Below are positions 1 to 10,422 of a DNA stretch of 64,000 bases, one piece after another; within the stretch, counting starts at the first letter, position 1; each line of letters opens with the position of its first letter. Both the position numbers and the translations under genes were made by a program. The stretch is from Welwitschia mirabilis (taxonomy: Eukaryota; Gnetophyta; Gnetopsida; Welwitschiales), in the NCBI GenBank assembly GCA_051453625.1, contig JBOZIK010000001.1:232280569-232344568 (forward strand). The letters run 5' to 3'. Below the pieces are notes generated by a model, which saw only the letters and a list, made by a program, of their open reading frames with translations, was not told the DNA's origin and did not search any database.

Positions 1-963
1 TGATCCATATATTTCCTTTGATAGTATACAAAAGCTCAACATAGCTATTCACTATATAGATGGAGATTCTTCAAAGAAAGGAAAAGTTGTGAAAATAATT
101 ATAGCTATCCCTGGTTAGATACCCATCTTAAAGGTGATTAATTTCATTGTCCCTATGAAAAATAACATGATGGAATACAAAGCATTAATACATGGGCGGA
201 AACTTACCAAACATCATGAATTATAAAAGTTAAGAAGTTTTAATGATTCAGAGCTAATCATTAATGAAGTCAATGAAATATATGAAGATTGAACTCCAAT
301 TATGAAATTATATAAGGCATACATCCTTAATTTCCTCAAGCACTTTGACTAAGAAACATTACATCATGCTCCTTATAAGAAAAACTACATACTAGATGCC
401 CTTGCATAATTTGCATCTATTTTGGATATGCCCTTTATAAACAGAAAATATGATTTTAAGTAATTAATAAAAGGTCCTCCTATCATTTAATCCCTAATAA
501 TATCATACATTTGTAGATTTTCAATGATGTTAACAAGCTTTCTAAGTTCATGACTCTACAAGAGAAATTCAAAGATAGTGTCATCAAAGTTCAAGCATGA
601 GATCATGAGGATAAGACAAAAGATAAGCCTCTTAAGATTCTCCTCAACCAACTTAAAACTAAATTTCTTAAATAGGAATTTAATTAGAAAATTAAACCAT
701 AATAAAAGCCAAAATAAGTGAAAAATCTCACTAAGATTGAGATTATCACTATTCATGAGAAACACAAAAACCTGCCTATTAAGATCAGTAGTCATCTATA
801 CATTAAAGAGAAGAAGGAACTTATTAATTTACTTCATGAGTTTAATGATGTTTTGGAATGGTTACATAAGGATATTAAGGTGTATAACCATTTGATCATC
901 ACACACACACACAATCCCTATTCTACCAAACATTAAGCCTTTTGTTAAAATCTAAGTAAGTAA
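1..963 (+). pseudogene. Ty3/gypsy (Tat-like) pol fragment: RNase H-like domain followed by start of RT
   Basis: Seen: frame-wise translation with several stops reads as an RNase H fold. The order is IDGDSSKKGK near 55, NNMMEYKALI near 165, FNDSELIINEV near 240 and a LDALA motif near 390, so the D-E-D-D acidic set is still visible. A spacer of roughly 90 codons follows. Then 718-936 reads EKKELINLLHEFNDVLEW and a degenerate KP-V-K tail, which matches the usual start of gypsy RT (LL.EF.DVFAW). Known: this RNase H type, with GKG and NNMAEYEALI motifs, is the extra aRNH-like domain of Tat-group elements. Inference: this is the upstream half of the pol that resumes at 14257; the intervening 13.3 kb is a later insertion. 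The order RNase H-like before RT is unusual and recurs at 60061-61660. Not functional. Confidence 0.75.
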
Positions 964-3434
964 TGTAAGAACCACATTTTTAAAAACAAAGAACTCAAAT
1001 GATGGCTCTGATATCAAAATGTAACATCCACATTTTAATCCAAAAATCTATAAATGTTATTGATATTAAAATATAACATCCTTAACATGTACCCATTAAG
1101 ACTGCATTATTTATAAATTATCATGAGAAAACAAAAATTTTGCTATGATACCAAAATGTAAGGTCCAATATTTTTAACTAAAAAACTTTAAAAAGATAAT
1201 TTAATAACATATAGAGATAAGACAAAAAGATATTAAATCACTTAAGGCAATTTATAATAGTAAAAATAATGCTTACTAAAGCTTTAAGTATAGCTATAAC
1301 AATAAGCCATTTTCAATTAATTCCAATGTTTAAGAAATAGATTAATTTGATATCATAAAGATACAATGTTATGAATTTATTATAGATAACCAATTGCTAA
1401 GTTTTGAAAATAAAAATTCAATCACAAGACATAAAAAAATTACAAGTTACAACAATGTACAAATCACTTTAATTTAATATCTTTCTAGCATAAGTTGAAT
1501 AATCAATATTTTGTTTTTATATGCCCTCCTTAGAAAGATGTGTCAACCTTTAATTATGCTTAAATGTACCACCTGTTTAAGACAAAACAATATGAAGTGA
1601 GAACCGTGAATCATCGCAGTCCCTAGTATAGCCTAGACAAGGTAAGGATCAAAGAAGAAAGAACCTTGTGAAAAAAAAAAAAGGTTAAGATAAGATAAGA
1701 ATAAGGTTTTCAAAGTATCAATTATTAAATTTTTATGGAAATGGAAATGAAATAAACTAGTTATATTTTCTTTTCATCATTCTACTGTGTCATTTAGAGA
1801 TCTATGATTTTATCTTTTTACTACCTCATTTGGAGATCTATGGATTATCATTTCTATTGCCTTATTTGGTGATCTGTGGTTCTATTTAATAAACCGGTTA
1901 TACTTCATTTATCCACTTCACAAGAATTAAGATCACACCACAATAATTTTTGGAAATGCACCCATACTTAGACAAATTTTAACCCAATATTAATAAGTAA
2001 AACACTTTAAAACTTTATAAATATTAAGAAAATAGTAAATTTATTAAGAAATAAGAACTTTTTTAGACCATAAAATGATGCAAAAACATAGAAGCATATA
2101 AGATATTTAAAACATATTTTGGATTGTAATAATAAATTATAGGATATGTAAATGAAGAGTAAACATAGAGATTATTTAAAATAAACATAGGACATAGAAT
2201 AAGAGAGTAAAATTTAACAAATCCATATATAAAAACATGGAAGATATGCAATAATTACAAGTAAAACATTTAGGCCATAGAATATTCAAGAAGTACATTA
2301 GACCATATTTGACATGAAGTTTCAGGCTTTAAGATTGTTATGTCCAAGCTTCAAAGATTCGAAGATTTTGAACACTTCAAAGTTTCCAAGATCCAAGGTG
2401 GAAGGTCTCTAATATTTTAAGACTCAAAGATCTTAAAAAAAATAAGACTAAGAAGAAAAGATATACTATTTATAATGAGATGAAGAAATTCAAAAAATAT
2501 TGGGAATTCTTTGGAAAATGATTAGAATTCCCTAGACTCCAATCATTACTTTGCTTAGCTACTAAGTACATTTAATATTTTATCATAATAATAGTAAATG
2601 CTCACCATGCCAAAAATTAATTTTCTAATAAATAAATAATATCCATGAAAAAGATGTCTTTATCATTACTACATAAGTTACATAATCCAATAATTTTTTG
2701 GCATTTTCCAAAATAAGTATGAAGAAGAGAAATCTAAATTGCATGGTATTTTTGTTGTTTATAGAAAAGACAAAGAACCATCGGTATTTACTCCAATAAA
2801 CTCTTCAAAGGAAAATGCCAAAGTTCTAAAAACATGCCACTACTTGCAATTATTAAGAAAAGAATCAAGATGAGACATTTAGCAAGACACTTAACATAAA
2901 CATCAGGATAAGATTTTGTTACATATAAATATTTATCAAAATAAATACATGTTAACCACTAATAAAAGAAAATGCAATATCATAATTATGGGTGTTACTT
3001 TAGCATGCACTACTAAAATAAATAACATAATGCATCTTGATAATTATAGAAAATACAAGAATATTTGGTGTGCATTAAAATAAGGAAATATACTAATAAT
3101 TGTGCATTAAATGCACTAGTTACAAAAGGAACATAAACAATATTTATATAACTAGTAATTTAGCCAATAAAAATATATTAATAAATAAATGAGGAAGTTT
3201 CATAAAATAATATTATTAATTATGATAATTACAAGAAAATAAAACATTCAACATAATAATTACAACATATCAAGTTTTTAAAAAGTAAAGAATTACATCT
3301 CAAATAATAATAATAATATGCTAATAAATAAAGAACTTAGCAATTAAATCATCTCAATAGGTCCTACTAGATAAAAATTATTTTTATTTATTTTTATTTA
3401 ACTATTTGGGCTAAATCCTTAGACCTTTAAAAAT
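964..3434 (-). repeat. Left long LTR (3' LTR of the minus-strand element)
   Basis: It matches 11771-14256 almost throughout with substitutions and small indels. Shared landmarks include the block with GGCTCTGATA.CAAAATGTAACATCC at its left end and GGGCT.AATCCTT.GACCTTTAAAAAT at its right end. The left end begins TGTAAG at 964. Inside 964-1165 are three degenerate copies of an LTR-end/PBS unit (near 1001, 1060 and 1145). The rest is AT-rich with no recognisable coding. Confidence 0.75.
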
Positions 3435-3455
3435 TTGGCATTTCTCCACCCCTTA
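3435..3455 (-). other. Polypurine tract candidate of the minus-strand chromovirus-like element
   Basis: On the minus strand this reads as AAGGGGTGGAGAAATG, ending a few bases before the LTR begins. It lies directly downstream of the pol C-terminus, where a plus-strand primer site is expected. It supports minus-strand polarity for the element. Confidence 0.55.
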
Positions 3456-3680
3456 AAATATTTTATTCTCTAAACTTGAAAAAGAAAGCTTAGGTTTTCA
3501 CTGCGATACATCTACTTCATATTCCTAAGTGGCTTCTATTTCTATCTATCTTAACCATTATAGTTTATAAAGTTAAATTTCTCTTCCTTTTAGTACAACT
3601 TTATTTTTATTCAAAATTTTATTTGGTTAAACTCTAAATGTATAATCTAGTTGAATGTCCACTTCTTGAATTAGAATGAC
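3440..3680 (-). pseudogene. Chromovirus-type pol C-terminus (decayed)
   Basis: One minus-strand frame reads ILNKNKVVLKGREI, then W, IEIEAT.EYEVD and KPKLSFSSLENKIF, with about seven stops. This fits the known chromovirus tail (ILD.R.V.RG....LV.W, then EATWEDE, then F..LEDK), the region after the integrase core that binds the target chromatin or follows it. The match extends from the polypurine tract upstream for about 75 codons; I cannot follow the integrase core above 3700. It is broken by nonsense mutations throughout and is not functional. Confidence 0.6.
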
Positions 3681-5978
3681 CTTTGTTATGTTTAGACATA
3701 CATTTCCATAAAATGTTACAAAAATATGTGTAATTATGAGAAAGAAATCTTAAAATCACATGAGAGTGGATACCAAACATATTACCATTATTTAGATTAA
3801 GACTACTTGTGCATTTGTAGGTTTATAGGCTAAAAGTACGAATAGTTCTATTAGAGAAACCACTTGCAACATGATTTTTAGAAAATTCTAAGCATCTACT
3901 TATGGGTAATCCTTTGGATATAACTTTCAAAACTTGAATTGTTTATTAGTGAAACATTAAAATGAAGAAAATTTAAAATATATCATTAAAGTCAAAATGA
4001 TATTTAATCATTATTATTTGCATTAAATAAATAGAAAATTTCTAACCATTGCAAAGTCTTGTTTTTATGTCCTACATTCATTAAGTTTAGTCACAACTTT
4101 CTCCAACCTTGAATACTATAATGCCATTCAAAAGGCAACAATTTCCTTCATCCACTCCTCCATTAATTATTAAACCATTACATTTGGTCTTACACTATAA
4201 CTTATTTGGCTTTTAACATATAAAGCATACTATCTCTCTTTCAATGATATATAAAGTATCATTTTATCCCAAAATAAAAAGAAAACATAGGGTTTAATCT
4301 CTTTTCCTTAGTATAGTATGGTTCCTTTCACTAGATAGTTTGAAAATTAATTGCAACAACTACTTAGCCAGGAAGGAAACAACATAGAATACAGCAAACT
4401 ATGTTTCAAATGACATTCTCTAATAACATGATAGAGCCTTAGGAGGAAAGAATCCAAAAAGAAGCCTTTATTTTTTTTCTAAGAAATAAATTAAAACTCA
4501 AACACATATACAACCCCCTCCAAAACTTTTAAAAAAAACAAAAAAATAAAAAACAAAATACAAGTTGCACTTAATAGGCATTTAAGTCCTAACCACAAAA
4601 ACCCAAAACGCAAGGTTGTACAAATCTAGTGTATGGATCATACCCACAAAACTCACAAGCACAGAATTCAAAATTCTTCAAATCTATCATGCAGGCTCTA
4701 CCTAATCTACACACAATCCAAAATTACTTCAATTATCATAAATGTAGTGCTCAAAACTCCACACTCCTAGTGCTTCAATTTTAAGGAAGAAATCCTAAAC
4801 ACAAATTTTTCATCATATTTGTCCTACCTATCAAACATACAATCCCTAAATTATTTAGATTTACCATAGTAGTTTTATCCATAAGAACTCATAATATACA
4901 TCGTGGTCATAAAGGATTTTAAGAATAATAAAGATTTTGAGATGAGATAAAATGAAAACTTACCAACAAGTTTTAATCTTCTTCTTTTTTTTTTTGGGAG
5001 GTTTTCATTAGATAAAAATGAGAACTTACCAAAAGAGAAGACATCCATGATAAGTTTTGATCTTCTTTTTTTTTAAAAAAAAATTATCAAATAGATATTA
5101 AAACTTAAAATACACTAAAAATATATAAATAAAATCAAAAAATAATTATTTTAATGGTAAATGACTAAGTTCTTGCTGACGTCGTCATTATACTTTTCTT
5201 TTCACATTGACCTACATCTTGTACCATACTTTCATGTGAAAGTAGACCAGAGGAAGATCTTGAAAGTCTTTCTTAAAGTATTTGAAAGTCTTACTTAAAG
5301 TATTTAAAAGCTTTATATAAAGTGTTTAATCTAATTATCTTCTATAACCATGTAAGTAGATCCTCTCTAAATTTTCAATGAGGATCTCTTCCTTTTAAAA
5401 ATTTTGTTGGAGAAGCATTAGTGCTAACGTTGTATATGTATGCTGTGCCCTTCATATCATTCTCTCCTTTGTTATTACTCATAGATATAGCAAATCCTTT
5501 TCATTCTTGTCGTAGATTCTTCTGCTCTTACTCACATAACACTGTTTCATTATTTCTAAGTTTCTTATCAGCTTCGTTGTTACCCATTGAATTGAGTAAG
5601 TTGTACTATTAGATCTTGTGATAAACATTTTCATGATGATGTTTTGTACCTTTTCTAGATCAAGTTCCTTACTTTTATAACTTTTAATTAGATTAGTAAG
5701 AAAATCAATATGTGGTTATACTTCTTGTAGACTTTTTTGAGATGTTCCCACAGATATCCTTCAAATGTAGAGTGAAGTTTATCAACATATTTTTCAAACA
5801 TTTTAATCCAAAGGTTTCAAAATGGAAAATTATCCATTTGATTGGATTTCCTACAACTAATGCACCGTTAGACATATACTCCTCAAACTCTACCATCTCA
5901 ACAAATCCATGCTTGTACATATTTCTTTCGAAGATAATATTCATTAGCACATTCAAATACATCTGACCATAAAATTTT
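3681..5978. other. AT-rich internal sequence, no gene recognised
   Basis: This is presumed to be degraded internal sequence of the chromovirus-like element. The only longer open stretches are overlapping ORFs on both strands at 5705-5966 and a plus-strand ORF at 5421-5612, and none matches a family I recognise. There are poly-T/A tracts near 4980-5080 and a short local duplication of CTTAAAGTATTTGAAAG at 5270-5310. Confidence 0.5.
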
Positions 5979-6440
5979 GTGTTGATGTTACCTCAAATTA
6001 TTAGGTTGTACTTGACGATTTTGTGGAAAGCTTAAATGGCCCATTTCATCCCAATGTAGTTTGTTAAAAGAGGTTTAGTGGAGTTAGTGGAGGACCTGAA
6101 TCCCTCTATAAACCTCCACCAGTGTCAAGAAATGATGATTGTTTTATTATTATGGCTATATATATGTTATCATGAGTACCAAGAAATAATGGACATTTTG
6201 TTATTATGGCTATATATGTGTTTTGGGTATTAAGAAACTAATGTCATTTTCTTCTTTGAAAGCTATGATTCCATTACTGTAAGGCTCTTAGTTTGGACTT
6301 TCTCTACATAATAGTACTAATTACTCTTCTCTCGTCCATGGATGTAGGCTACATTGGTTGAACCACATAAATTCATTTGTCTTTGTTCTCTTTAATTTCG
6401 TTATTATTGTTGTTTTCAATCAAACTTTTAGCACATTTCT
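5979..6440 (-). repeat. Left arm of inverted LTR pair
   Basis: This arm begins TGTTGATGTTACC at 5979 and is the reverse complement, with scattered changes, of the right arm ending at 7122 (TGTTCATGCTACC read on the minus strand). Shared blocks include ACGATTTTGTGG, TTATGGCTATATATAT, AGAGTAATTA.TA.TATTATGTAGAGA and the ACGTGGTTNNACAATGTAGC.TA region, of a type common in plant copia LTRs. The outer U3 portion present at 6548-6660 is missing from this arm. Confidence 0.65.
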
Positions 6441-6547
6441 CAATAGACTGGTACTAGAACCATGATTATTGACTAGTCTCAGGTTCAAATCTCCCTAGTG
6501 GCTTCCCAGTTCATGTGAGTGCTTGGCATGTGGATCAAGGGGGATAT
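6441..6547 (+). other. PBS-like to PPT-like linker (TRIM-like internal segment)
   Basis: At 6449-6462 CTGGTACTAGAACC resembles the plant initiator-Met tRNA primer site (TGGTATCAGAGCC). At about 6531-6546 a purine run GATCAAGGGGGATAT directly precedes an LTR start TGTTGGG at 6548. About 100 bp lies between and codes for nothing. A primer site plus polypurine tract this close together is the layout of a TRIM, a miniature non-autonomous LTR element. Confidence 0.5.
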
Positions 6548-7122
6548 TGTTGGGTATGCAGTCCTCATGCCTAGCCCAACAAATGGGCAAATATAAAGGG
6601 CTCTAGTTTCTACTTGAGCCATGTCTTTTGATGTGATGATAAAGGGCTCAAAAATTGTTAATAAATGTGTCAAAGTTTTTATTAAAAACAACAACGATAA
6701 CAAAATTAAAGAGAATGAACACAAATAAATTTACGTGGTTTAGACAATGTAGCTTATGTCCACAGGCGAGAGAAGAGTAATTAATATTATTATGTAGAGA
6801 GAGTACAACTAAAAGCCTCATAATAACAAAACATAACTCTTAAAGAATAAAATAGCATTAGTTTCTTAATACCTAAGATAATGTATATATAGCCATAACA
6901 ACAAAATAGTCATCATTTCTTAATACCCAAGATAACATATATATAGCCATAATAACAAAACAACCACTATTTCTTGATACTGGTGGAGGTCTGTGGAGGG
7001 CCCCTGGTCCTCTGCTAACTCCATTAAACCTCTACTATTGAATCATATTGGGCTTAAACAAGCCATCCAATCTTTCCACAAAATCGTAAAATCCAACTCA
7101 AGAATTCGAGGTAGCATGAACA
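6548..7122 (+). repeat. Right arm of inverted LTR pair; full LTR starting TGTTGGG and ending GAACA
   Basis: This 575-bp LTR carries TGTT...AACA ends and is preceded by a polypurine tract, so it reads as a plus-strand 3' LTR. Its first 110 bp align with the reverse complement of 10317-10422. Its remaining 450 bp align in inverted orientation with 5979-6430. Immediately beyond 7122 lies the minus-strand tract TTAAGGTGGAGACT, so a polypurine tract abuts this LTR on both sides. Confidence 0.6.
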
Positions 7123-7200
7123 AGTCTCCACCTTAACTTGAATTCTCCATGAAACTTTAGAAAACTAATCCACCTCTTTCTAAAAAACCCCTATGAAGGA

Positions 7201-7410
7201 TTATCTTCCAAAATTTGTAGGATTAAATAAGTCCATGCAATATGTGAATTTGGTCATAGATAAAGGGTTGATCATCATGTCAGACTTATCTATGTAAGCA
7301 ATCAACACATCATTAACATACAATAACACGTAGATAAAGGAGTCATTTGATAACTTCTTAAAACAAAGGCAGCTATCATATGCACTTCTAGTACAGCCAT
7401 GAAAGACCAT
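7201..7410 (-). pseudogene. Copia RT palm motif fused in frame to polyprotein C-terminus
   Basis: The translation has YVNDVLIAYIDKSDM, the RT catalytic YVDD box with the first Asp replaced by Asn. It is followed immediately by MINPLSMTKFTYCMDLFN, which matches the extreme copia C-terminus (DM.TKPLP..KFKHCLDL). RT thumb, connection and RNase H are absent. The join lies at a Ser/Ala-Asp-Met that both segments would normally carry, which suggests deletion at microhomology. The stop after FGR is where the full protein would end. Confidence 0.6.
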
Positions 7411-7960
7411 AAAAGAGTTAAAATGCTTATACTATTGTCTGGGTGACTGCTTCAATCCATACAATGACTTCTTCAATAAGTAAACATGATCCTTTTTTTC
7501 TTTGATCTTCAACCCTCTTGGTTGCTACATATAGATTTTCGCTGCTAGTTTCCCATGTAGAAACACAGTCTTTACATCTAACTATTTAAACTCCATATCA
7601 TCTCTGGCAACTAGAGCTGACAAGACATGAATGGAAGAGTGCTTCACAAAAGATGAGAAAACATCATGAAAATAAATACCTATCACTTGATTAAATCCTT
7701 GAGTAACTAATCTCACCTTGAAATGAGCATCTTCAACTCTTGGGGTTCCTTCTTTTTTCTTGAACATCCATTTGCTCCTAATAATCTTATTTCCTTTAGA
7801 TGCCTTTATAAGCTTCCATGTCTCATTCTTATGAAGGAATTCTATCTCTTCTTGCATATCAACTAACCACTTCCTAGCATTAGCAGATGAGATCACTTCA
7901 TTATGGGAGCTACAATCATCAGTAGAATCCACCTGACTGGCTATTGATAAAGCATATGAT
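7411..7960 (-). pseudogene. Copia reverse transcriptase, N-terminal half
   Basis: The open stretch 7582-7932 reads WLVDMQEEIEFLHKNETWKL, then KWMFKKKEG, VRLVTQGFNQ and a degenerate GIYFHDVFSS.VKHSSIHVL. These are fingers motifs of copia RT (W..AM..E...L..N.TW, KW.FKKK, ARLVAKGF.Q, VFSPV.K..SIR). In an intact element the product copies genomic RNA to cDNA inside the virus-like particle. Downstream codons lead to YVNDVLIA at 7410, with frame breaks between. Non-functional because RNase H is missing. Confidence 0.8.
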
Positions 7961-8985
7961 GCATAATCTAAATACTTCTATGGTGGTCTAATCCATCTTT
8001 GTGGCCTACCATTTGCAATAGAGTAGGGCTCTTCCTATGGTTGGGTTTCCAATAATACATCATTCAAATCATGTTGTGGAGTGTATGGCAATTATTGAGG
8101 TGGCTTAGTAACTTCCAACTTTACCTACATCTTAATGCTTTACAGGGTACCTGAGTCACAAGAAGCAGAAGGAGATAACATAACTGACTCATCAAAAGTA
8201 ACATCTCTACTTATGATTAACTTCTTAGAAATAAGGCACCAAAGTTTATATCCTTAATACTAGAACAATATCCCATAAAAAATACATTTCTTATTTCTAG
8301 ATTCTAGTTTTCCATCATTAACATAAGCATAAGCTGAATAATCAAAAACTTTCAAAATTGAATAATTAGAAGATTTTCTAGATCATATCTCTTCTAGCAT
8401 TTTCAAGTCAAGGGATGTATGAGAAGACCAATTCACCAAATAACAGGCTATAGAATTGCCTCTATCCAAAACTTTCCTCTCCAAACTAGCATTAGACAAC
8501 ATGCACTAAGCTCTTTCTATCAATGTTTTATTCATGTATTCTACCACTCTATTCTGTTGTGGTATACCAATACATGTACAGTGCCTTACAATTTCTTCCT
8601 TCTTACAAGTGTTATTAAATTTGTCTTTCATGAACTCCAAGCCATTATCAGTTCTAAGCCTCTTGATTTCTTTCTTAGACTACTTCTGAATCATAGCCTT
8701 CCAATCCTTAAATGTATTAAAAACATTATTTTTATGCATTAGAAAGAATATCCATACCTTCCTGAAGTAATCATCGATGAATATCAACAAGTATATTAAC
8801 ACCGCCCTTAGAAGAAACTTTTAAAGAATCCTATAAATCAGAGTGTATGTATTCAAGAGTGCCCTCGGTCCTATGAATAGAAATGCTAAAACTAACCATT
8901 TTGTGCTTTCCATAAATATAATGCTCTCAAAACTTCAAATTTTCAATGCTTTATCCACACAACAGCCCTCTCTTACTCAATCCTA
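7961..8985 (-). pseudogene. Copia integrase, decayed
   Basis: Minus-strand frames give DDYFRKVWIFFLMHKNN near 8750 (first catalytic Asp region), then KEIKRLRTDNGLEFMKDKFN near 8650 (second Asp in TDNG). PQQNRVVEYMNKTLIERA near 8545 corresponds to PQQNGVAER.NRT.ER with the third acidic residue still Glu. Then come CYLVNWSSHTSLD and a C-terminal stretch ending at the RT. Several stops and at least one frame change interrupt it. The upstream edge joins the GAG-pre-integrase segment. Confidence 0.75.
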
Positions 8986-9540
8986 TCATGGCTTTGTCAT
9001 CCATGTGCCCAGCCTCATATGCCATAACTTAGTAACATTGGTATTAAATAAGGCTGAGGTTACTGCAGCTGACCCTGTAATTGTACTACCTTGTAAAAAA
9101 TATAAAGTGTCAACTTTCTTAGCTTTCATTAGTACAAGAGCATCTTTAACAATTTTCATTACTCCACCTTTAGCTAAGTACTTACACCCATTAGCATCAA
9201 GAATGCCCAAAGAGATTAGGTTCTTCTTCAAATCTGGGACATGATGTACATTTGACAATGTCCTTATCAGACCATCATGCATTTTAATTCTAATTGTCCT
9301 CTTGTCAATAACCTTATAAGGCATGTTATTACCCATTAAGACCACTTCATCATCAACATATTCATAGGTAGAGAACATATCTTTATAAGGACACATGTGG
9401 TAATAACATCCGAAGTATGAAATCCACTCAGAACTATTTCTGACCCTATCATCAGTTGCAAGTAGAACATTCGGAAAAATTTTCTTGACCATCTTTATTA
9501 GAATTCTATTATTGCTGATCCTTATTTTTAAGTTTAACAT
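8986..9540 (-). pseudogene. Copia protease and GAG-pre-integrase region
   Basis: The 184-codon open stretch contains WISYFGCYYHMCPYKDMFSTYE, matching the copia protease active-site region W.LDSG.S.HM. The catalytic Asp-Ser-Gly is replaced by SYFG, so it would not cleave. It continues with VVLMGNN, RIKMHDGLIRTL and HHVPDLKKNLISLG, then WHMRLGTW of the GAG-pre-integrase domain (WH.RLGH). It retains frame better than its neighbours. It is related to the copia family with MHDG.VRTL and HVPDLKKNLISLG signatures. Confidence 0.8.
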
Positions 9541-10299
9541 TCAGATTTAATGTACCCTTTCTTGTGATATTAGTTATAGGTCATGTTTTTATGTGGTTTA
9601 GACTTAGATTAAAAATTCTACTTGTTACTACCACTAGGAGAATGCTTTTTAAAAGTTCTACCACACACTACCAGATCCTCTACTAGAGGATTATTAGAAT
9701 TCCTAGTTAATTGAGTATCAATTAATTCATATTGCAACAAAGCATTCTTAACATCCTCAATAGATAATTCATCATGATCATAAAGCAAAATTTCTCTAAA
9801 GTGTCTATATGATTTAGGTAGTGAACAAAGAAGAGTAATAGCCAAGTCCTCATTCTCAATATTAACATCAATATTCTATAGATCTGTAACAATTGAGAAA
9901 AATTCATCTATATAAGGTTTAATTAGGTTACCTTACTGCAGACGAAGATCCTTGAGTCTGCTCTTTAATAACAAATGATTAGTAACGTACTTTATCATGT
10001 ATAGCAACTCTAACTTGAGCCATAAGCTAGCAATGGTGGTCTCCTTTACTACTTCTCACAATACTTAATTTAACAGGTAAAGTTGAATTATGAAAAGTTC
10101 CTTCATCTCCATCTCTTCCCACTAATTATCAATCATGGACTCCAGTCTTTTAGCCTTATCCAATAGCACATTCTGTAACCTGTTTTGAATCATGATTACA
10201 CACATCTTGAGTTGTCATAGACCAAAATTAATCGATTGATCAAACTTCTTAATATCGACCTTTATTTTCATCATGGTGAACATCAAACAACCAAACAAT
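9541..10299 (-). pseudogene. Copia gag, decayed
   Basis: 9618-9845 reads AITLLCSLPKSYRHFREILL, then DELSIEDVKNALLQYEL, a typical copia gag (UBN2-type) segment. Further upstream, near 10150-10290, a minus-strand frame gives VDIKKFDQSINFGLW and LDKAKRLESMID, the usual gag N-terminus (F.G..NF..W....). No zinc knuckle is clear. Stops and frame changes separate the two blocks. Gag would form the particle shell. Confidence 0.75.
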
Positions 10300-10316
10300 C
10301 TGGCTCTGATACTAAT
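10300..10316 (-). other. Primer-binding site of the minus-strand copia
   Basis: On the minus strand ATTAGTATCAGAGCCA follows the LTR end GGATCCAACA. It matches the plant initiator-Met tRNA 3' end complement (TGGTATCAGAGCC) with one change in the core. Confidence 0.75.
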
Positions 10317-10422
10317 TGTTGGATCCTTTACTGTTAAACCAAAAGCCATGACTTAGGTAAAAACTATAACTCTTTATATTTACCCACTTCTTGGGTTTGG
10401 GATGGGGACTGCATACCAAACA
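10317..10422 (-). repeat. Very short 5' LTR (106 bp) of the minus-strand copia
   Basis: On the minus strand it runs from TGTTTGGTATGCAGTCC to GGATCCAACA, with TG/CA ends, next to the primer site. It aligns with the first part of the plus-strand LTR at 6548 (TGTTGGGTATGCAGTCC, then AAATATAAAG, then CATG.CTTTTG). Read this way the two LTRs are inverted with respect to each other. Confidence 0.6.

Larger units (their letters stand above)
7123..10422 (-). mobile_element. Minus-strand Ty1/copia element, internally deleted
   Basis: Copia domains run on the minus strand in canonical order from right to left: short 5' LTR (10317-10422), PBS, gag, protease, integrase, RT, then the polyprotein tail. 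About 1 kb that should hold the end of RT and RNase H is missing. The polypurine-like tract TTAAGGTGGAGACT ends at 7123. The LTR that follows it is in the wrong orientation relative to the 5' LTR, so the 3' end has been rearranged. Confidence 0.75.

Noticed and set aside
901-914. (AC)n repeat near 900
   Set aside because: Too short (about seven units) and inside the degenerate RT to be noteworthy.
6475-6500. B-box-like GGTTCAAATCTCC, possible SINE or tRNA gene
   Set aside because: No A box at the right distance, no cloverleaf arms, and the segment is explained by the PBS-to-PPT linker of an LTR element.
8419-8742. Plus-strand ORF over the minus-strand copia integrase
   Set aside because: It is the antisense shadow of PQQNRVVEYMNKTLIERA.
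8843-9244. Plus-strand ORF over the minus-strand copia protease
   Set aside because: Antisense of the protease and GAG-pre-integrase frame, which has clear motifs.
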